Shown: positions 59,508-64,000 of the stretch, piece after piece
How the letters are laid out: each line of letters opens with the position of its first letter
How positions within the stretch are numbered: position 1 is the stretch's first letter
Assembly: GCA_013398295.1 (NCBI GenBank)
Contig: VZSF01003482.1
Span: forward strand, 62,218-126,217
Direction of reading: 5' to 3'
DNA from: Chionis minor
Lineage: Eukaryota; Chordata; Aves; Charadriiformes; Chionididae
DNA length: 64,000 nt
Made by a program: the position numbers and the translations under genes
The notes under the pieces: generated by a model
The model's input: only the letters and a program-made list of their open reading frames with translations
What the model was told of the DNA's origin: nothing
Database searches by the model: none

Positions 59508-62392
59508 CGATACGATATAATATGATATGATACTAACGAAAAATCTATGGAAATTTTTTTCTTCTATTTAACAAGGTAGATATGTATTTGAAAACAATTC
59601 AGAAATAGAGTAATAAGAAACAGTTGTCTCAGTAGAGAGAGAGGTTTTTGGTGCAGTCTTTGTGCTACTTGCTTTTTTATATTTGATCTGTGAAAGTGGA
59701 AAAAAACGTTACATTACAAGGCATCCTGTTCCTGAGTAATTCAGAATTGGAAAGACTTGGCTAAGAAAAATTATTGGTGGACCTTACAACACTGACAGAA
59801 AAAATGGCAGATGTAATCCTCTATAGTTAAACATAAAGGGATAGTCATTGCAAAACAAATTAAGACTTCCAATTGTATAAACAGAGCGATACAGACACCG
59901 AGTAATTTGTGAGTTACAGTGTTATAAAACATGACCTCATTGCTCAAAAGTAAATTCCAGGAAAAAGTATCACAATGTTTCTAAATTATTAGGAAAGAAA
60001 TAGAGAACAAAAGAGAAAACATGCCACCACATAAATTCATCCCATATTGTGTGTGTCGTGTGGAGCCCCCCATCTCTGGAAGGGCACAGAAGTACTGAAA
60101 TAATATGTTACAGTAAATGCCTTCTCTATAAGAAACAGTTAAAGATTATTGCTCCAGAAAAAAAGCTATTGAAATGTGTCCCAAATGAGAAATGACACAG
60201 GGACAAGGAATAAGATGTGACAGTTTACTGTCTCTCCTGATGTAAGAAAGGAGCCAAAATCGAAATGATTAGCAGCAAAATAAGCAGAATAAGATACTAT
60301 GTACTATGTAGCAATATAATGTTAATACTAAATATCTACTAAGATTCAAAAAGGGATTTGGCAAATTCATGGAAGAAAAATCCGTCAAAGGTTATGAAAC
60401 ACTGAGATAAGATCTTTCTTGCAAAAGTGGTCAGTCACTGCAGCGTGGGAAAATATTAATGGAAATTAGCTCAGCATCCTTGCTCTCATTTTATATGCTT
60501 CCAATAAACCATTATTGACCATTGGTGGAACAGGATGCCTGATAGGTAGAACTTTGGTCACAGGATTACCATTCCTGAAGTAAGAATGGTAACCGAGATA
60601 GTTTTTCCCACTGCCTAGCAAGGTGTGGTCTAGCACTTTCCCTCTCTCTTTACTAGTGGCAAGTAAAAACAGTTAATGAAACTGCAGCTGGTGATTTAAG
60701 CGAAAATATTTGGCTAAAATATTAAGCTAAAATAATTGGAAAGAGAAGGACTTGATCAACAGTGGTGTTTGAAGAGCAAAGGAACTAACAGCATCGCTTT
60801 TCAGCTAAGACAGATGTTTCACTCTGTAAACGTTTCTCCTTCTCTCCCCTGATCGCTTAAAACAATCTATTTGATTTTCTTTAGAAGGAGAGCAGTAGAG
60901 GAGATTCAGTGACTTTGCCCTATGTGCTAACCTGTGGTTTTAGGTGTTACCATCTCCCAAGCATATTATTTAATATAATGGTACGCTACAAGACAGAAGA
61001 CAATGAAAAATTCCATTACTGTAATTTTCTTGCAATTATTGTAATTTCTCTGAGGTAGCAACAGAGGTCCATTAAAGCTGTTTTTCAAATGTACTTCCAG
61101 ATAGATCAGTGACACAAACAGCATCATGATAAGAGCTGCATAAGTTTCGTAATAGCTGCCAGGACTGTATGTCTACCAAGGCTTCTCTTTAAAATGCAAA
61201 TTTAAGACTTGAAAGTAAAGGTCACATCCTCTGTGGGAATAAACCAGCACTATTCTTCAACAGAAATGAAAGAAATTACTTGGCTCCACAGTTTCTCTGC
61301 TTAAGCCAGCTTTTTATTTTTTTACCTACATGATCTATGCCAAATATTGGGATGACAGAAATGTCCCTATTATTGGCAATTACAGAACAAATTTGTCCAA
61401 TATGTACAGACTGTTATTTAGAAAAGAAAAAATAAAAAAAAAAAACAAACACAAGCAATCAAACAAAAATCAAAAAACTTAAGAATGGCTACATTATTGT
61501 TGAAATGAAAGAATCAATTAAAGACAAATACAACAGATTCCTAAGTCTGCAAGTATTCAGGACACAGTCACAGCAGTTAACTATAAACATATGCTGAAAA
61601 AACATGTGTTTTAACAATATAAGGTTAGAAACAGGTGGCTTATCTTCCAAGTGACATGGACCTCAATATCTAACTGTCGATGAACAGCCAATATAAACAT
61701 CATATCTAAATAATATAATGATAAAGTAACTTAAATCAAACACACTTTAATAAAAATGTATTTAATAAATATTCTTAAAAGAAACATAGGTGTTTATTTG
61801 TTATGCTCTCAGGCTATATTGGCATTTTTTCCCACATATTTTCTCCTACCTTTAACATTAGATCTTCTAATGTAGTTCTTGTTTAGTACTTAGTAAGATA
61901 AACATCCATAAAACTGGACCTCCGTTTGATCTCTTTAAGATATGCAGATTAAAGATAGTGTTATATTTTAGTTAAGAAATTAAAATGACAACTCTATTAA
62001 GCTTTATTTTTAAACAGTGAGAATGATTATAGAATAAATCACCCTGGCCTCATGAAACCTGACATTTCTTTAAGTATTTGGTGAACATTGAACGTGTTTT
62101 TCTGTTTCTTTTTTATAAAAGTTTTTTGGAATTTTTTTTAAGAAACACGTATTGTGTAGACAAATGCTATAAAAAGTGTTTCAGCATTTATTCAATAACA
62201 AGCTGTTTACATTTTGGAAAGTGTCAAAAGCATGGAGTTTCTATGGGATTAGCAGTCGATATTTGGGTGTGGCAGATGGGATAGAGTACTAAAATACCTG
62301 ATCAGGGATAATACACTGGAAAACTTTTCACAGACATTTAGAAAATTCTGGTTTAGCTGGGAAGACAAAACTTTAGAAGTATTAAATTCTGT

Positions 62393-62417
62393 ACACACAC
62401 ACACACACACACACACA
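62393..62417. repeat. CA dinucleotide microsatellite
   Basis: Twelve and a half perfect AC units. Confidence 0.92.
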
Positions 62418-63380
62418 AATTAAACAAGAACCAAAGATTTTCAACATGATAGAAAACATTATTTAAATAGTTAATATTCTGAAGAGATCATAGTAAGTGC
62501 AGTGTGATAGCAACATTTGTTTTCACCTTTAGTGAAAGATAATATGAATGTTGTACTGTAAAAAATTATTTACTTGGAGAAAACTGAAGGTTCAATAGGT
62601 ATTGTCATTATTTCTGTGTATCCAGGCAGGGTACATCCACATTGTAAATGCTGTGAGGCCTGGTAATTCATGACTATATAAAGCTCATGTGTCATGAGAA
62701 TCTTTGTGTTGCATTAGGATATATAAGTGAGGAAGTAGTGGACCAAAGCTACATTCTCCAAAAATAAATTCACATTCTAATTTATATGAAATCTAGGACA
62801 TTTATATACATATGCAACTAAAAACTTTAGATGTAAATAATACTACCGAATTATGAAAATGTAAATTATAAATCCCAGAAAATCTGTAAGCTATCAAATA
62901 AGCAATCAAATTGTAGAAAATCTCCTTTTTATTTTCCCCCATCCCTCTTGGAAACATGGAAAGCAATGTAGAAAGATCTAGACATCTTTAAAAAAAGTAA
63001 AAATACCAAAAACCACCACTTTTACAGCTTCATGTGGGTTCACACAGCTTCTGCCGTAGAACTATGTTTAAGCAGCATAATATAACCTCTTCACTAGTTT
63101 CAAAAAGAACAAGAAATCACCTTATTTTAATGTTACTGAAAGCAATTACTGCAGAACTAAGCTCAGCATCTCTTCCTCTCTTAGTGAGTTCCTCAAAGTT
63201 CAATTTATTATGTTAAATTATTGTAAATCATGTGCAACCTTTTCTTTTTAAGAAAAATTTCATCAGGTTTCCATAACCTGAAGAGAGATTCATTCCCATT
63301 CAAATAATATCTGCATCATTTGCAGATGCTTTGAATTGTCTATGTGATAAGACAGGAAAACTAATGTGCTCTGAGATTTT

Positions 63381-63403
63381 AAAAAAGAAAAAAAAAAAAA
63401 AAA
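63381..63403. repeat. A-rich run
   Basis: Six A, one G, then sixteen A. No associated element recognised. Confidence 0.75.
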
Positions 63404-64000
63404 GTGATCCAAAAAGCCTAAAGAATTACTATTACCTACCAAAGACTTAATTTTACCTCTCATTTATTTGTATCAACAAACTGTAGAAAATTGGTTTGGG
63501 GTCACTAAAGTGCCAGTAAACTGCAGTGCATAACATTCCTGTACTACAAAAAAGTAATATTCCATTTCCAAAAAATGCTTGGATTTCAATGAAATGGGTA
63601 ATATCTCTACTGAAGCTGTTATCTGCTGAAGTCAGATTTGCAATGATTAATCATTAAAGACTGAAAGTATTGCTATCCTTTCGCTTGATACTTCTGACAG
63701 AGTAGAGCAGTAAGCAATATTGTTTTGGCATAATTTTGATTGTATTATGGGTGATAACTGCTGAAGTTGCTATTGAAGGTTTTCTCTGAACTACGTAAAA
63801 AGTCAGAAAGCTCTATATTAATTCAGACCTATTGTACCGAGTGGCTTAGTTTGGCTTTCTGATTTTAAAAGTAAATCACAGAAAAGACAAGACTTCCCTT
63901 TCAGTGAAAACTTTCTTCATTTTTTTCCTCAGTAGGGAATTTTTGCCCCCAAACCTACAATCCCTTTTGCTCTAGAGGACTTTTTAATCAAGTGCAGGCT

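Larger units (their letters stand above)
56121..64000. other. Unique AT-rich noncoding DNA
   Basis: No gene or mobile element recognised over nearly 8 kb. It contains A-rich tracts at 56866-56908, 58587-58603, 61421-61460 and 63381-63403, a 20-copy pentanucleotide at 59407 and a CA repeat at 62393. Confidence 0.55.

Noticed and set aside
59345..59530. Repetitive protein of MVWYG units
   Set aside because: It is a five-base microsatellite read in triplets; perfect repeats of this kind produce open frames without coding.
1..64000. Bacterial-style operons, tRNA, rRNA or CRISPR systems
   Set aside because: No clustered long frames, ribosome-binding patterns or RNA-gene cloverleaf signals were seen; the CR1 and LTR content indicates a bird nuclear genome.

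Overview
The window looks like gene-poor, AT-rich avian nuclear DNA, either intergenic or deep inside a large intron. The main evidence is five CR1 LINE copies, two of them young, with the (ATTCTATG)n 3' end and ORF2 reverse transcriptase typical of bird CR1. Several LTR families resemble the ERVL-like and ERVK-like solo LTRs common in neoavian genomes. I recognise no host protein-coding gene, rRNA, tRNA, CRISPR array or bacterial-type operon. Species cannot be fixed from the sequence alone; a neoavian bird is the best guess.

Layout. 1-4.06 kb is unique AT-rich DNA with small tandem repeats. 4.06-4.74 kb is an old minus-strand CR1 3' fragment. 4.74-10.56 kb is unique. 10.57-12.74 kb is a 2.2 kb decayed CR1 on the minus strand, covering much of ORF2. 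14.14-14.68 kb is a minus-strand solo LTR. 14.7-29.4 kb has no recognisable transposon, but holds a minus-strand coding-like patch near 17 kb. 29.38-30.19 kb is a minus-strand CR1. 30.2-41.0 kb is unique, with two GC-richer blocks (31.3-31.7 and 34.7-35.0 kb) and two G-quadruplex motifs. 41.04-41.51 kb is a truncated minus-strand LTR. 43.5-50.9 kb is the densest mobile-element cluster: CR1 (+), two LTRs (+), a coding-like patch near 46.5 kb, CR1 (-) and an LTR scrap. 54.0-56.1 kb holds two more LTRs. 56.1-64 kb is unique, with a 20-copy pentanucleotide and a CA repeat.

Two single N characters (45327 and 54410) each sit between perfect direct copies, 306 and 287 bases long. They are best read as unmerged overlapping contig ends, so the true sequence is probably about 0.6 kb shorter. 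Both fall at LTRs sharing the same 3' half.

Nothing here works together as a pathway. The only clear coding capacity is CR1 ORF2: one 360-codon open fragment with its catalytic FADD motif (49680-50762, minus) and four broken copies. No new biological system is evident. The items most worth checking are the false duplications, the inverted CR1 pair and the two unrecognised coding-like patches.
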